Assembly: GCA_024734495.1 (NCBI GenBank)
Contig: JALMQS010000099.1
Coordinates: forward strand, 98,869,321 to 98,933,320
Source of the DNA: Forficula auricularia
Taxonomy: Eukaryota; Arthropoda; Insecta; Dermaptera; Forficulidae
DNA length: 64,000 bases
Direction of reading: 5' to 3'
In this document: positions 10,684 to 22,183 of the stretch, in pieces
How positions within the stretch are numbered: the first letter of the stretch is position 1
How the letters are laid out: the number at the start of each line of letters is the position of its first letter
Position numbers and translations under genes: made by a program
Notes under the pieces: model-generated
The model's database searches: none
What the model was told of the DNA's origin: nothing
Seen by the model: only the letters and a program-made list of their open reading frames with translations

Positions 10684-13668
10684 ATGACGATTTCTCTTCG
10701 AGTAAAGAATTCCGGAGGTAAACTAGCCCCTCGTTCGGATCTCCGGGAAGGGGCTACCCGAGGAGAGACCATCATAAAGGGAAAAATAAATAATGACTTT
10801 CTACGAGTCGGAGCGTGGAATGTTAGGACGCTAAAGGGAATAGATAAACTAATGAATTTAAAGCGGGAAATGGATAGACACAAATTGGACATTATTGGGA
10901 TTAGTGAAATGAGATACCCAGTAGAGGGAGATTTTTGGTTTGAAAACAGCCATAGAATCATTCACACGGGGGGGCAGAATGGGCAGGCAGGAGTGGGCAT
11001 TATTATGAATAAAAAAATAGGGCAAAGGGTAAAGAATTATCTTCAGGTAAGCAAAAGGATTGTTATGATCACAGTGGATTCGAAACCGAAAGATACTGTG
11101 ATAATCCAGGTATACATGCCTACTACATCATATAAGGATGACCAAGTGATAGAAGAAATGTACGAACAAATTGAAAACCTGATGAAGCGCGTTAAAGGGG
11201 ATGAAAATTTAATAATTATGGGGGATTGGAATGCAAGAGTAGGAAAAGGCAAAGAAGGAAAAGTGGTGGGCGAACACGGTCTAGGAGATAGGAATGAAAG
11301 GGGCGAAAGATTAATTGAATTTTGCAGTAAGCACAGTTTAGTAGTAGCAAACACACTCTTCCAACACCATCCAAGAAGGATCTACACGTGGAAAATGCCA
11401 AAAGACAAGGGGAGATTTCAAATAGATTACATATTAGTCAAACAAAGATTCAGAAATCAAGTAAAGGACTGTAAAAGCTATCCTGGGGCTGATATTTTTA
11501 GTGATCACAATCTAATTGCGATGAAATGTCAACTAAAATTTAAAAAACTAATAAAAAAGGGAGGGTCGCGAAAAAACTGGGATATATCTAAATTAAAAAA
11601 TAAGGAAACCCAAAAACTTTTCGAAAACGTAATGAATAAGAAACTGGAAGAAAAAACACCCACAAATAATAAAGAAGAAGAAATCGAACAAGAATGGAAT
11701 GCTATGAAATCAAGCCTGACTGAAACAGCCAACGAAGTCCTTAAATCAAAGAAAAACGAAATTAAAAAGCCATGGGTAACAGACGAAATACGGCAACTGA
11801 TTGACGAACGAAGAAAATTCAAGAACAGAAAAGACGAAGAAGGGAAAGAAACATATAAAAAATTAAGATGGAAAGTTATAAGAGAATGTAGAAAAGCAAA
11901 AGAAAAAATGATTCAAGAAAAATGTAAAGAAGTCAACGAAAATCTAGTATTGGGAAAAGTTGATGTAGCCTATAGGGCAATAAAAAGAAATTTTCAAGAA
12001 GACAAGCCAAAAAGCAAGAACATAAGAGATAAAGGAGGCCACATTATTCTAAACGAAAACGAACAGGCAAATAGATGGAAGGAACACCTAGAAGAACTCT
12101 ATGGAGAAGAAAAAACAATGAACCCAATAGAAGAAGAAGAATCTGTGGACGAAAACGAATTAGGAGACCCCATACTCAGGTCAGAATTCGAGACAGCTTT
12201 GAAGGAACTAAAAAATAATAGAGCACCCGGAATAGACAATATACAAGCTGAAATCCTAAAGAACTCTGGAGAAAAGGCACGTGACAAACTTTTTGAACTA
12301 ATTAGCAAAATCTATAAATTGGGAATCATCCCAAAAGATTTCGAAAAGAACAAAATAGTCACACTTCCCAAAAAGACAGGCGCGGATAAATGTGAAAATT
12401 TCAGGACCATTAGTCTAACCTCACATGCCTCCAAAATCCTAACCAAAATAATCCAAAGAAGAATAGAACAAAGAGTTGAAGAAAATCTGGGGGAAGACCA
12501 GTTCGGCTTTAGAAGAAACAGAGGCACCCGAGAAGCAATTCTCTCTCTTAGACTAATAATAGAAAGGGCTTTTATCAGGGAAGAATCTGTCTACATCGGA
12601 TTCATAGACCTAGAAAAAGCATTCGATAACGTCAATTGGGAAATTATGTTTAAAATATTAAAACAGGCGGGAATAAAATTCAGAGAGAGAAGACTAATCT
12701 ACAATCTATATCAAAATCAGACGGCAATTATAAATATTGGTGATGAACAAAGAGAAGCCAAAATAAAAAAAGGTGTAAGACAAGGATGTGTGCTGTCACC
12801 CATGATTTTCAACTTATACATAGAAGAAGCGATTAAAGAATTCAAAGACAAAATTGATACAGGTATAGAAATCCAAGGTCAAAAGATCGCTATGTTAAGA
12901 TTTGCCGATGACATTGCCCTTCTAGGAAGCAATAAAAAAGAATTAGAGGACGCCTTGAATGGAATTAACCAAATCCTAATAGAAGAAATCAAAATGAAAA
13001 TAAACAAGAATAAAACCAAGGTCCTAGTATGTACAAAAAAAGAACAAACGAGACAGGAATGCATCAAAATTAACCAAGAAAACCTAGAAGGAGTTAAGGA
13101 ATTCCGCTACCTAGGAAGTAAAATAACATGGGATGGGAGGAGCAAAAACGAAATTAAATCAAGAATTGCCCAAGCAAAAATGGGGTTTAATTCAAAACAA
13201 AAACTACTATGCTCCTCCTCAATCAGCTTAGCAAACAGGAAGTTGCTATTGAAGACATATGTATGGAGCATAGCCATGTACGGGTGTGAAACCTGGACAA
13301 TTGGAAAAGCGGAGAGAAAGAGATTGGAGGCTTTCGAAATGTGGTGCTACAGAAGAATGATGAATATCAAATGGATGGATAAAATTACAAATGAAGAAGT
13401 TCTTGGAAGAATCGGAGAAAGAAGAACCTTGTGGAAGAGTCTGAAGAAGAGAAGAGGTCAGATGATGGGGCACACACTGAGACATGGGGGACTGCTTAGG
13501 GATATCTTGGAGGGGGAGGTGGGAAAGAAAAGGGGAAGGGGAAGACCCAGATTAGAATATTTCAACCAAATAATTGGGGATATGGGATGCCAGACATTTA
13601 GAGAGGTTAAACAGCTGGCGGGGGACAGAGTCGAGTGGAGACGGATTGTTGCATCAAACCAGTCTTAG
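10684..13668 (+). CDS. Endonuclease/reverse transcriptase, RTE-like non-LTR retrotransposon
   Basis: Polyprotein that nicks target DNA and copies the element RNA by target-primed reverse transcription. It is 994 residues, the single-ORF size of RTE elements. The apurinic-type endonuclease domain spans about 40-280, with WNVRTL (45-50), GDWNARVG (180-187) and SDHNL (273-277). A basic linker of about 300-450 follows. The reverse transcriptase spans about 500-830, with DQFGFRRNRGT, FIDLEKAFD, the catalytic FADD (740-743) and YLGSKIT. The C-terminal region has YGCETWT, FEMWCYRRM and a KRGRGRPR tail. Insect copies are commonly labelled craniofacial development protein 2-like. The frame has no stop or shift, suggesting recent activity. 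The start is the first in-frame methionine after the leader. Clade assignment is inference, and BovB-like relatives are the alternative. Confidence 0.93.
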   Translation: MTISLRVKNSGGKLAPRSDLREGATRGETIIKGKINNDFLRVGAWNVRTLKGIDKLMNLKREMDRHKLDIIGISEMRYPVEGDFWFENSHRIIHTGGQNGQAGVGIIMNKKIGQRVKNYLQVSKRIVMITVDSKPKDTVIIQVYMPTTSYKDDQVIEEMYEQIENLMKRVKGDENLIIMGDWNARVGKGKEGKVVGEHGLGDRNERGERLIEFCSKHSLVVANTLFQHHPRRIYTWKMPKDKGRFQIDYILVKQRFRNQVKDCKSYPGADIFSDHNLIAMKCQLKFKKLIKKGGSRKNWDISKLKNKETQKLFENVMNKKLEEKTPTNNKEEEIEQEWNAMKSSLTETANEVLKSKKNEIKKPWVTDEIRQLIDERRKFKNRKDEEGKETYKKLRWKVIRECRKAKEKMIQEKCKEVNENLVLGKVDVAYRAIKRNFQEDKPKSKNIRDKGGHIILNENEQANRWKEHLEELYGEEKTMNPIEEEESVDENELGDPILRSEFETALKELKNNRAPGIDNIQAEILKNSGEKARDKLFELISKIYKLGIIPKDFEKNKIVTLPKKTGADKCENFRTISLTSHASKILTKIIQRRIEQRVEENLGEDQFGFRRNRGTREAILSLRLIIERAFIREESVYIGFIDLEKAFDNVNWEIMFKILKQAGIKFRERRLIYNLYQNQTAIINIGDEQREAKIKKGVRQGCVLSPMIFNLYIEEAIKEFKDKIDTGIEIQGQKIAMLRFADDIALLGSNKKELEDALNGINQILIEEIKMKINKNKTKVLVCTKKEQTRQECIKINQENLEGVKEFRYLGSKITWDGRSKNEIKSRIAQAKMGFNSKQKLLCSSSISLANRKLLLKTYVWSIAMYGCETWTIGKAERKRLEAFEMWCYRRMMNIKWMDKITNEEVLGRIGERRTLWKSLKKRRGQMMGHTLRHGGLLRDILEGEVGKKRGRGRPRLEYFNQIIGDMGCQTFREVKQLAGDRVEWRRIVASNQS

Positions 13669-13733
13669 GACTGTATACTCAATGATGATGTTTTCGCTGG
13701 CTAATGTTTCAAAAACAACTTTTTTCAATTTTA

Positions 13734-13783
13734 AAAATAAACGTTCCAAGATTGTTTTATAAAGATTTGTATTTTTTTATCAT
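13734..13783 (-). repeat. Right terminal inverted repeat around the LINE
   Basis: Complement of 10469-10518 (49/50). It ends in TTTTTTTATCAT. It lies 65 bases after the LINE stop codon. Confidence 0.85.
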
Positions 13784-13854
13784 ATTAAAAACAATCTATA
13801 TTAAATATAAAATTATGTAAAATATAAACATTTAGTACAAAACACAAAAGTGCA

Positions 13855-14511
13855 ATTACACTTTTCGACTAAAAATTTTCCCGTAAACCTAACAATCGAT
13901 TCCAGTAGAATTTTATATGCTGATTATTATGCAATTTCCCGATTTTTTACAACACATCAGAATTTTGAGATATTATCGGTCAAAATGACGAAAAAGGCCA
14001 TTTTGACCTATATTCGAGTCCCATTAAATATTAAACAACAATATTTGAAATCAAAATATTTTGTTGACGTAATATAAAACAGCTTCCTCTTTGATTTTCA
14101 AATTACCACTTGTTTTTAGCTCAATTAGAACTGGCGTTATAACTAAAAAACTAAAACTACCTGATTATAAACGAATAAACATAGATAAAACATAAGGTCT
14201 TAGTTTTTTAGTTATAACTCCAGTTCTAATTCAGCTATAAACAAGTGGTAATTTGAAAATCAAAGAGGAAGCTGTTTTCTATTACGGCAACAAAATATTT
14301 TGATTTCAAATATTGCTGTTTAATATTTAATGGGACTCGAAAATTGGTCAAAATGGCCTTTTTCGTCATTTTGACCGATGATATTTCAAAATTCTGACTT
14401 GTTGTAAAAAATCGGGAAATTGCATAATAATCAGCATATAGAACTCTATTGGAATCCATTGTTAGGTTTACGAGGAGAAATTTTTGTTTACTTTTTGTCG
14501 AACAGTGTTAT
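13855..14511. mobile_element. Palindromic foldback element, copy 1
   Basis: Two arms of about 300 bases (from ATTACACTTTTCGACTAAAAA to GTCGAACAGTGTTATTTT) are imperfect reverse complements around a short centre near 14165. A second copy is at 50132-50781. Both arms read as similar short peptides, but differences between copies are largely amino-acid changing, so the frames are not under coding constraint. Confidence 0.8.
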
Positions 14512-15870
14512 TTTCAATTTTTTTTTTTTAATATTACTATAAGTTAAATATAGTAACTATTTGGAAAAAGTTTGAATAAATTATTTAAGTTATCACAAAT
14601 TAAATTGTCACTTTAAAATTAACTCTGAAGATGGCGTCCGACCAATCACATACACAGCTATACATTTCCCACTTTTGACTAAACTACTTGACAAATAGAT
14701 AGAGTGTTATGTAAGTAAATACCACTCAATCGCTTGAACTTGGGTAATTTAATAACCAAGCATTTCACTTTAAAATTTATAGTGAGAAAGTTTAAATGCA
14801 CCTGCGTGGTTTTCATAGTAGGTACTGCAGAACTAGTTTGGTAAATTGAATACGCTCTTAATTCTAAGATTAGCCAAAGTCAGATCGTTTTTTTTATTTT
14901 TTTTACTTATAAATTTTAAATCTATTTACAAACTCTTTCTCACAGATTAAGTATACCAAGTTTATTTTATCGAACTTTAGTCCAAAAATGAACCAACAAG
15001 TTTGTTCATAAATCTAGAGAATCAATTAAAATGAAGTAGATTTGGTGATATCGGTGGGTTAACGAGAATCTCAAGGATGGTATTTTTGAAAACTCAGATA
15101 AATTCGAGTTGTTAGAGTAAAAAAAAATAATAATAATAATAAACGTAGAAAACTTATAACTCATTCCCTTGAATGAGTTTGATAATATCTATATCTATCT
15201 GTAAATCTAGTGGGTACTCGATATTAAAGTTAATTGGATCTTTTGGCAAACTGGGCCAAGTTTTAACTAGAATCCGAGGGGGAAGAGTTTCTGTGCCGGT
15301 TGCCTTGAGATGAAGCACTGTCCGAAATTGGCTGTTTGTTTTTGCAAGGTGAGTGAGTGGAGGACTCGAGAAGATGGAAGCAAAAATAATAAAGTTTTTT
15401 TTTTTTTTTGTATTTTTTTTTTTTAACAAATTCATTCTAACAAATGGATTTAAGTTGAATGGACTTGAAAAGAATTTCTCAGTATGTCTGCTGGATTCCG
15501 TAGGGGGTATATATATTTTTTTTTAGTTTCGTCTAATTTTTCTTGTTTAAATATAGAAAGAGCCAAATTGATTTTTTTTATATAAGATAATTAATATTAT
15601 GGCCGTGTTCGTGGGGATCAACTCAATAATAAAAACTTTCACACTGTGGCATACTATTAAAAATTATTATATTGTTTTTGCTTCTACCCCGAAGATTTCT
15701 AAATTAATTTTGATATTTTTCAGCCTAAGTTTTTTCCATTTTTCTTCTAGTCTTAATATACTTGTTCTTGTTATTTTTTTTTTCAAAAGATATTGGTAAA
15801 TATTTTCTTGCAAATTTTAGTCTAATTATTCAGCCAAAAAATACACATGCATGTTTCTTTCATTGACCAT
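14512..15870. other. No recognisable gene; GC-richer patch at 15240-15400
   Basis: AT-rich apart from 15240-15400, which ends in an excellent splice-donor-like word, GCAAGGTGAGTG (about 15344). No open frame through it is recognisable. An untranslated exon is possible but unsupported. Confidence 0.4.
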
Positions 15871-15925
15871 ATGAACCCGGAAGAAGGAGCGAATATCTTC
15901 CGAAACGCCGCCTTCGGTTCAAAAT
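15871..15925 (+). repeat. Degenerate Penelope-type hammerhead-like motif
   Basis: GAACC (15873) and GGTTC (15916) could form stem I, and CTTCCGAAACGCC keeps the GAAAC half of a hammerhead core. The CTGAAGA half reads CGGAAGA. It resembles the better motif at 52844-52903, probably as a decayed copy. Confidence 0.4.
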
Positions 15926-18136
15926 TGTAAAAAGAAAAGGGTCCAATAAATCTTCTATTTTATTGGAAATCATATTTTTATTTATCCGTTTGGATTGCCT
16001 AAGTTTTAATATCTATCAGTCCATTTCCGAGAAAAAACTTATAAAATACACAAAAATAATTTATTTTTTCTGAGAATATAAAGGTTAGTAGCTGAGGGGC
16101 GGGGGGGAAGCACTGGGAATTTAGTTACATAACTGCGAAAGAGATATTTTAACGAAATTTTATTTTCTCATATCTATTTAAAATACTCATTGAAATAAAA
16201 GTATAATTTTAGTGAATTTTTATTTATTTTTCTGTTAAAAGGGGAAAAATATCATAAGGTACTTTGGTAAAATTTTCTACAAAAATGAATTTTTTACAAG
16301 ATATTTTAACAAAATTTTATTTTTTCATCTCTATATAAAATATTCATTTAAATAAAAGAATAATTTTCGTATAAAGAAAATTTTATTTTTTTATCAAAAT
16401 CAAAAAATATATTCATAAAGGGACCCTTTGTAAAATGTTCTCTCTTGATGAAGGCTACAAAAAGAGATCTTATCCGGGATACTTTAGCGGAATTATATAT
16501 TTTTTCGTTTTCTTTTAAGAATTTTAATATTTCAAAGTTTATAGGAGTTCGAAAGAGGGGGCACACCCAAGTTTTTGGCCCGTAGGGGGGGGGGGGGGGG
16601 CAGGTACAAAAAAAAGCAAACGCTCGAGAACTTCAAATTTACATTCTTGATGATTTTTTGGGCAGATTTGAAATTAAACATATCTAATTTGGCCGTTAAA
16701 TTATTAGTAAATTAAAATTTAATAACATTTTTTATATTAAATATTCAATCTAGAAAAAGTTCCTACACTCATAACCATGAGGTTAGATATATTGGATAAG
16801 AATTTTTTTCCATATTGGTACATCACGTGATGGATTCATTAAGGGATGAGTGATTGGGTGCAAATACGTGACCTAAATGGAAGATGCCCATAAAAGTCGG
16901 TTACTATTTCATTTTCTACGTTAAAGTTAAAACGGCACACGTTTCAATAACATATTTCATAAAAATCGTGAAAAATTCACTTTACTTGAAATATTAACAG
17001 CCAGTATAGACTTTTATGCTTGGCAATTGTATTTTATTTCAAACGCCATATTCTCTAGGATAACTTAGTCTAAAATTCAATTTGTATTAGAATGACCTGT
17101 GGGCTTTAGGAATATCATTTCGTATCATATAAGGGCCATTCTAAAGGGAGTGTGGAAAATTAGTTCATTAAAAAATAAAATGTCAAGGGAAAATGAAAAT
17201 AAATAAATTTAATCATAAAAGAGGTAATAAATAGAGAGAAGATATATATATAAAGTAAAATAAAATAAATATCAACTAACTAAATAATAATGGAGAAGTA
17301 GACTAAAAAATAATAAAAAAAAATATGAAATATATGGAAATTAAATATATTTAGAAATACTTGTACCTGGGTTTTGTGTTATTAAATTAAAATTATAAAA
17401 TAATAAAATAAAAATGATTAAATCAAGCAACTCTTAAAAACATCCCAAAAATTTCACACATTAAGAATATTTTCATAAATCCATAAATTTTAAAATTATT
17501 ATCCGTTATTTCAAATATTACTATAAAAAACATTTTTTGCTTAGAAAAGTATATTGGTTCTCGAAATGAAATAAAATTGTTGCATAGTTTCAAGGGGCAA
17601 TTAAAATGAATGATTTTTCCGAAAAGGGTGCCTATAGAAGGTTTGAACTCCCTGCCTGGTAGGTGTATCTTCCAGTTCAAGCATGTCAAAGACAAGTCCA
17701 GACAAGTTTTAGTCGAATCAAAATTGTTCTTGCTGAGGAACTAAAAATAGTAAAAATACAAAAAAGGAATAAATTTATATGATTCGGGAATTTTTGGACT
17801 AATCCATTTCTAAGAACTCTCAATATATAAGATCGAAAATAACTAAGCAGCTATAGACCAGTCATAGCTTGCTTATAGCAATAGATACCATTACTTTAAC
17901 AAAATGAAGCTGATTAGTTTTTGGTACATATCGATCCACAGGCTATTCGATGAAATTTGCAAAAAAAAAAAAAGCGAAGATCAAAATAAAATTTCTAAAA
18001 ATGAAGGGTACTATTTTGGACAGCATCCCCTGGTTGAAAAGTCACCAACCACCGCGGATATATCTATATATATTATTTTAAATATTATTATTATTATTAT
18101 TGATAAATTATGTTGATTAATGTCCATTATAACTAG
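15926..18136. other. No recognisable gene
   Basis: AT-rich sequence with a G homopolymer near 16586-16600 and diverged local repeats at about 16140-16440 (ATTTTAACNAAATTTTATTTT recurring). No coding signal. Confidence 0.5.
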
Positions 18137-18440
18137 TAGATTAAAAATTCACAGTTCATTGGAAAATGTTTTTTATTGAAGCTCTTATTCAATTTTTGTA
18201 CAACGTTTCGTCTCTCTCGAGACTTTTTCAAGCACTCAATTGGTTAGAGCAACATTGGTTGAGATAACAATAAAAATAATTGAGACATAATAGAATTTTT
18301 TTCTTTTTAGATTGATACAATAAAATAAGTCTAGATGGATTTAAAAGTCTCGAGAGAGACGAAACGTTGTATAAAAATTGAATAAGAGCTTCAATAAAAA
18401 ACATTGTCCAATGAACTGTGAATTTTTAATCTATTATTAT
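18137..18440. mobile_element. Penelope-like inverted terminal repeats
   Basis: Arms of about 95 bases face each other (18137-18232 and 18346-18438). Each carries CAACGTTTCGTCTCTCTCGAG or its complement, GAGAGACGAAACGTTG. GAAACGTT next to a short GC stem is typical of Penelope-like element termini. The reverse transcriptase is absent, so this is a truncated insertion. Confidence 0.6.
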
Positions 18441-18508
18441 TATTTTTTTTTTTTAACTACTTCTAAATATACACTAAATATAATACAAACATATATTTTA
18501 ATAAATTC

Positions 18509-18709
18509 AGTCAACAATCCCCGCCTCACTGCGTTTCTTGTAATAAGAGAATGAATGTACACCATCTTTTGATAGAGTGTCCTTTATACAATACCCTGAG
18601 AGATAGATTTAAAATTCAAGGAAATTTAAAGAATATTTTGGTAGATCCGAAAGAATTTAATAATTTATTTCTATTTTTAAAAGAAACAGGGTTTTTCTCA
18701 CAAATTTAA
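18509..18709 (+). pseudogene. C-terminal fragment of a LINE (Jockey/R1-like) ORF2
   Basis: An open stretch ends at a stop codon (18707-18709). It encodes a CxxC then HHLLIECPLY pattern (C..C....N.HHL...C), then RDRFK and a terminal FLKETGFF. This zinc-knuckle-like tail is typical of the C-terminus of non-LTR retrotransposon polyproteins of the Jockey/I supergroup. The endonuclease and reverse transcriptase are missing, as expected for 5' truncation. Family membership rests on this pattern only. Confidence 0.7.
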
Positions 18710-18734
18710 TATATTATAGTTTTCGATTTATTTT

Positions 18735-19328
18735 GACGTGACAACGACTTATAATTCGATGGCTGGCTGCACGCACGAAAAAACATGACTCATGCGGCGT
18801 TACCTCGCTCTGAGGCGTTCCATTTAAGGCTTGAAGTGCAAGCGAGAGCGCGGAACGAGCGACAAAGATTGAGGCGAGCTTTTTAAAAGCTACAGTTACA
18901 AAAATTTTAATGATGTTTCCAAATTTTAAATTTAAGATTTATGAACAATAATTTAATCACAGTTTATTCTTATAATAAATTATTCAAAAATATTACTTTT
19001 TTACAACAAATTACAATTAAATTTGCAAAAATAATTAAGTAACTAATTGAACAACAACTTTTATTCAGTTTACTTGCTGAAAGAAATAATGTCAATACAA
19101 AATTTATTATTATAAAATAATAAAATCAAAAATTAAATTTTAACAGTCGAGTAGAAATTTAAACAATACATTTTATTCAAGTATTTTGTAAATTTAAAAT
19201 GATTTTCTGAACGAAGAATTTTATGAAAAAAATCGGTTGTCTGTAAAGTCGGTTTACTGACGATAGTTGAACGTGACAACGTCATAAGAAAATACCATTC
19301 CATCAGTATTTTCTTATGACGTTGTGTT
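18735..19328. repeat. Conserved-looking repeat with CGTGACAACG words
   Basis: A GC-rich block at 18735-18890 begins GACGTGACAACGACTTATAA and has words such as GCGGCGTTACCTCGCTC. About 500 bases on, 19195-19328 has GTCGGTTTACTGACGATAG, GAACGTGACAACGTCATAAG and an inverted copy CTTATGACGTTGT, forming a hairpin. The two may be ends of one degraded element. The family is not identified. Confidence 0.45.
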
Positions 19329-19899
19329 TTTATTATTATTCTGTTTTGGTTTGATTTTCTTATTACCTATATTATGTATTTTTTGTAGATATTTCTTGTG
19401 TGTTTTGAATATGGTATATGATTTGTAGGAGGTTTTGTTTTTCTGTTGTTCTCTGTTTGCTATATTGTTGATTTTGATTTTTTGTTGTTGTTTTCTTTGA
19501 CTTTGGTTTTTGTTTTGGTCCTCTGTTTTTTCTTCATTTCTTAATGTATAGAAGAGTGAAGATGGAATTGAAGAAAGAAAAAAGAAGTCAGGAACTCGGT
19601 GGCACTAATGACCTTAGTAGTTGATATGCCATTTATTTTGTAAAATAAATAAATAAATAAATAAATAAATCCAGTCAGTTGATTCCATTTGATCAGTGAA
19701 TTATGAAAAAAAAGAAGAATGACATGACATACGCTACCAGGATTCCGATTTATTTGGTGTAATTCCATAACCAACTGACAGTATAAATGCTAGCTATAAT
19801 CGGTTTCTATTCATGGATGTATTTTTTTTTTTTTTTTTTAATTTTCAAAAAATTAATTCAATGCTCAAGTAGAATTAAATGACTGAATTTTTTTCTTTT

Positions 19900-20170
19900 T
19901 AACCGACTTCAAAAAAGGAGGAGGTTCTCTATTCGATTGAATTTTTTTCTTTTTACCAATTTCATATGCATTGGTATATTTTCAATCAATGAAAATAATT
20001 ATAGAGAGTTCTTTTATTTATTTATAATAAAGGTTAACTGTTGACCCAGGTGGTAAACAATGTAAGAAAGTACTATAAATATACAGAAGGGTGGAAAGAA
20101 AATGTCCATTTTTTAACCGACTTCAAAAAAGGAGGAGGTTCTCAATTCGACTGATTTTTTTTGTGTCTCT
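19900..20170 (+). repeat. Two copies of an ACCGACTTCAAAAAAGG repeat
   Basis: The word AACCGACTTCAAAAAAGGAG followed by GAGGTTCTC occurs at about 19901 and again at about 20116 in the same orientation. The second is followed by TCAGCCAATTGTGAACCGATT, a body common in insect MITE-like repeats. No coding potential. Confidence 0.6.
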
Positions 20171-20640
20171 GTTACCTCATATCTCAGCCAATTGTGAACC
20201 GATTTTGATGATTTTTTTGCATTGGGTTCAGTCTAGCTTCCGATTGGACCCGTTTTTTTCATTAATATTGGACCTGTTTTGATATGTTTGTTCAGTCATA
20301 ACCTCTTTGTTTATGAACCGTTTTAATGATTCTTTTTTTATTGGAAAGAGGGTACCTTGGGGGTGGTAGCATATTAATTTGGTCAGGTTCTGAAGATATG
20401 ATCAATGACGAAATAACGTAAATCTCCAATTCTTATGATCAAATAATCGAAATAATAATAAATAAAATCTTAAAACATTCATTTAAAACCCTCAATCGTT
20501 GCGAGAGAATTTCTATATTTATGAATTGAATTTTATTATCATTTTCTGATTCAATCGCCCGACGAGATGCATTCAAGGTATTATTATAAGTCACTATTAA
20601 TAACATCACTAAAAAGAGAAAAATAAAAATAATTTTTATA

Positions 20641-22181
20641 AAAAAAATAAAACCGACTTTAAAAAAATTAAATGCATCAAATAAAATAATAATAATTTAA
20701 AAATAAAATAAAATACACTAAAAGGTATAAAATAATTATCTAATTTAGTTACAACTAAACGACGAAATATTAACATGAAATTACTTTTTGGAGTCGGTGC
20801 CAAACATATACATTTTATGAATCGCACTCGACGGATCTTACTTAGTACGCTCACTTATAGGTATAGTTTGTTTGGCACCGACTTCAAAAAGTAATTTCAT
20901 GTTAATATTTCTTCGTTTAGTTATAACTAAATTAGATAATTATTTTATACCTTTTAGTGTATTTTACTAGAAAATCATAGATCAAAGATGGTGTCATCTA
21001 TTAAATCCATGGAGTGGAATATTTTTAATTATATGTCAGAGGGGTTGTTTTTCACCCTCGGGAATCGAACCCGAGTGCCAGTAACAGCAATCCGGGCCAC
21101 CTGGCTCACCTGCGGGATACGAACCTCTCTGACATATGCAAACGCGTAAAATATTTTACTCAAAGATTGTTATCTTAATTTGTAAAATTTCGCGATATAG
21201 TGATTCTAAATTTAAACATATAGCCATGCCATATAATTTAAATAAAGGTGGTTGAGTGTTTCGAATTTTGAAGAAATTCAAAATTCGAAGGGCAATGGAA
21301 TGACTTTTCCTAATTTAATATAAAAGATATTAATTTGCCGATGGTAATAGATTCAAATTTACTAGAAAATCATAGATCAAAGATGGTGTCATCTATTAAA
21401 TCCGATGGAGTGGAATATTTTTAATTATATGTCAGAGGGGTTGTTTTTCACCCCCTCGGGAATCGAACCCGAGTGCCAGTAACAGCAATCCGGGCCACCT
21501 GGCTCACCTGCGGGATACGAACCTCTCTGACATATGCAAATATTTTACTGGCACTCGGGTTCGATTCCCGAGGGGGTGAAAAACAACCCCTCTGACATAT
21601 AATTAAAAATATTCCACTCCATCGGATTTAATAGATGACACCATCTTTGATCTATGATTTTCTAGTAAATTTGAATCTATTACCATCGGCAAATTAATAT
21701 CTTTTATATTAAATTAGGAAAAGTCATTCCATTGCCCTTCGAATTTTGAATTTCTTCAAAATTCGAAACACTCAACCACCTTTATTTAAATTATATGGCA
21801 TGGCTATATGTTTAAATTTAGAATCACTATATCGCGAAATTTTACAAATTAAGATAACAATCTTTGAGTAAAATATTTTACGCGTTTGCATATGTCAGAG
21901 AGGTTCGTATCCCGCAGGTGAGCCAGGTGGCCCGGATTGCTGTTACTGGCACTCGGGTTCGATTCCCGAGGGGTGAAAAACAACCCCTCTGACATATAAT
22001 TAAAAATATTCCACTCCATCGGATTTAATAGATGACACCATCTTTGATCTATGATTTTCTAGTAAATTTGAATCTATTACCATCGGCAAATTAATATCTT
22101 TTATTTTAGTGTATTTTATTTTATTTTTAAGTTATTATTATTTTATTTGTTGCATTTAATTTTTTGGAAGTTGGTTTTATT
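20641..22181. mobile_element. Composite: MITE split by a palindromic tRNA-like element
   Basis: Outer arms (20641-20722 and about 22104-22181) are reverse complements ending in AAAACCGACTT. Inside the left part is another inverted pair (about 20712-20790 and 20870-20965). A second element, 20967-22103, interrupts it and is flanked on both sides by TTTTAGTGTATTTTA (20952-20966 and 22104-22118), a perfect 15-bp target duplication. Confidence 0.75.
20967..22103. mobile_element. Inserted palindrome built of ~395-bp units with tRNA-like core
   Basis: A unit starting CTAGAAAATCATAGATC is present once in full (20967-21357), then in part in the same orientation (to about 21540), then inverted to 22103. 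Each unit has a pair of ATATGTCAGAG-type inverted words enclosing a tRNA-like segment. In the reverse sense this reads GAGCCAGGTGG (A-box-like) and GGGTTCGATTCCCGA (B box). Further copies lie at 26090-27031. No protein is encoded. Confidence 0.7.
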
Positions 22182-22183
22182 TT

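Larger units (their letters stand above)
10469..13783 (+). mobile_element. RTE-like LINE enclosed by 50-bp terminal inverted repeats
   Basis: The unit consists of an inverted repeat at 10469-10518, a leader, one long endonuclease/reverse transcriptase ORF (10684-13668), a short trailer with an ATGATGATG-like tail (13682-13690), and the complementary repeat at 13734-13783. The two repeats match at 49 of 50 positions. Outer TA dinucleotides on each side fit a Tc1/mariner-type target duplication. LINEs do not carry such repeats, so the likely reading is a LINE inserted inside a MITE. A GGAAGGCAACGGGAAACCACC word at about 10632 belongs to the LINE leader. Confidence 0.75.

Noticed and set aside
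10512..13485. Many antisense open frames within the LINE
   Set aside because: Shadows of the A-rich coding strand of the 994-codon reverse transcriptase ORF.
13850..14459. Facing open frames encoding similar peptides
   Set aside because: They are the two arms of a palindrome. Differences from the 50.1-kb copy are mostly amino-acid changing and the second copy has stops.
15240..15400. GC-richer patch with a GTGAGT donor-like word, considered as an exon
   Set aside because: No frame gives a recognisable segment of the synthase or another protein, and no acceptor is evident.
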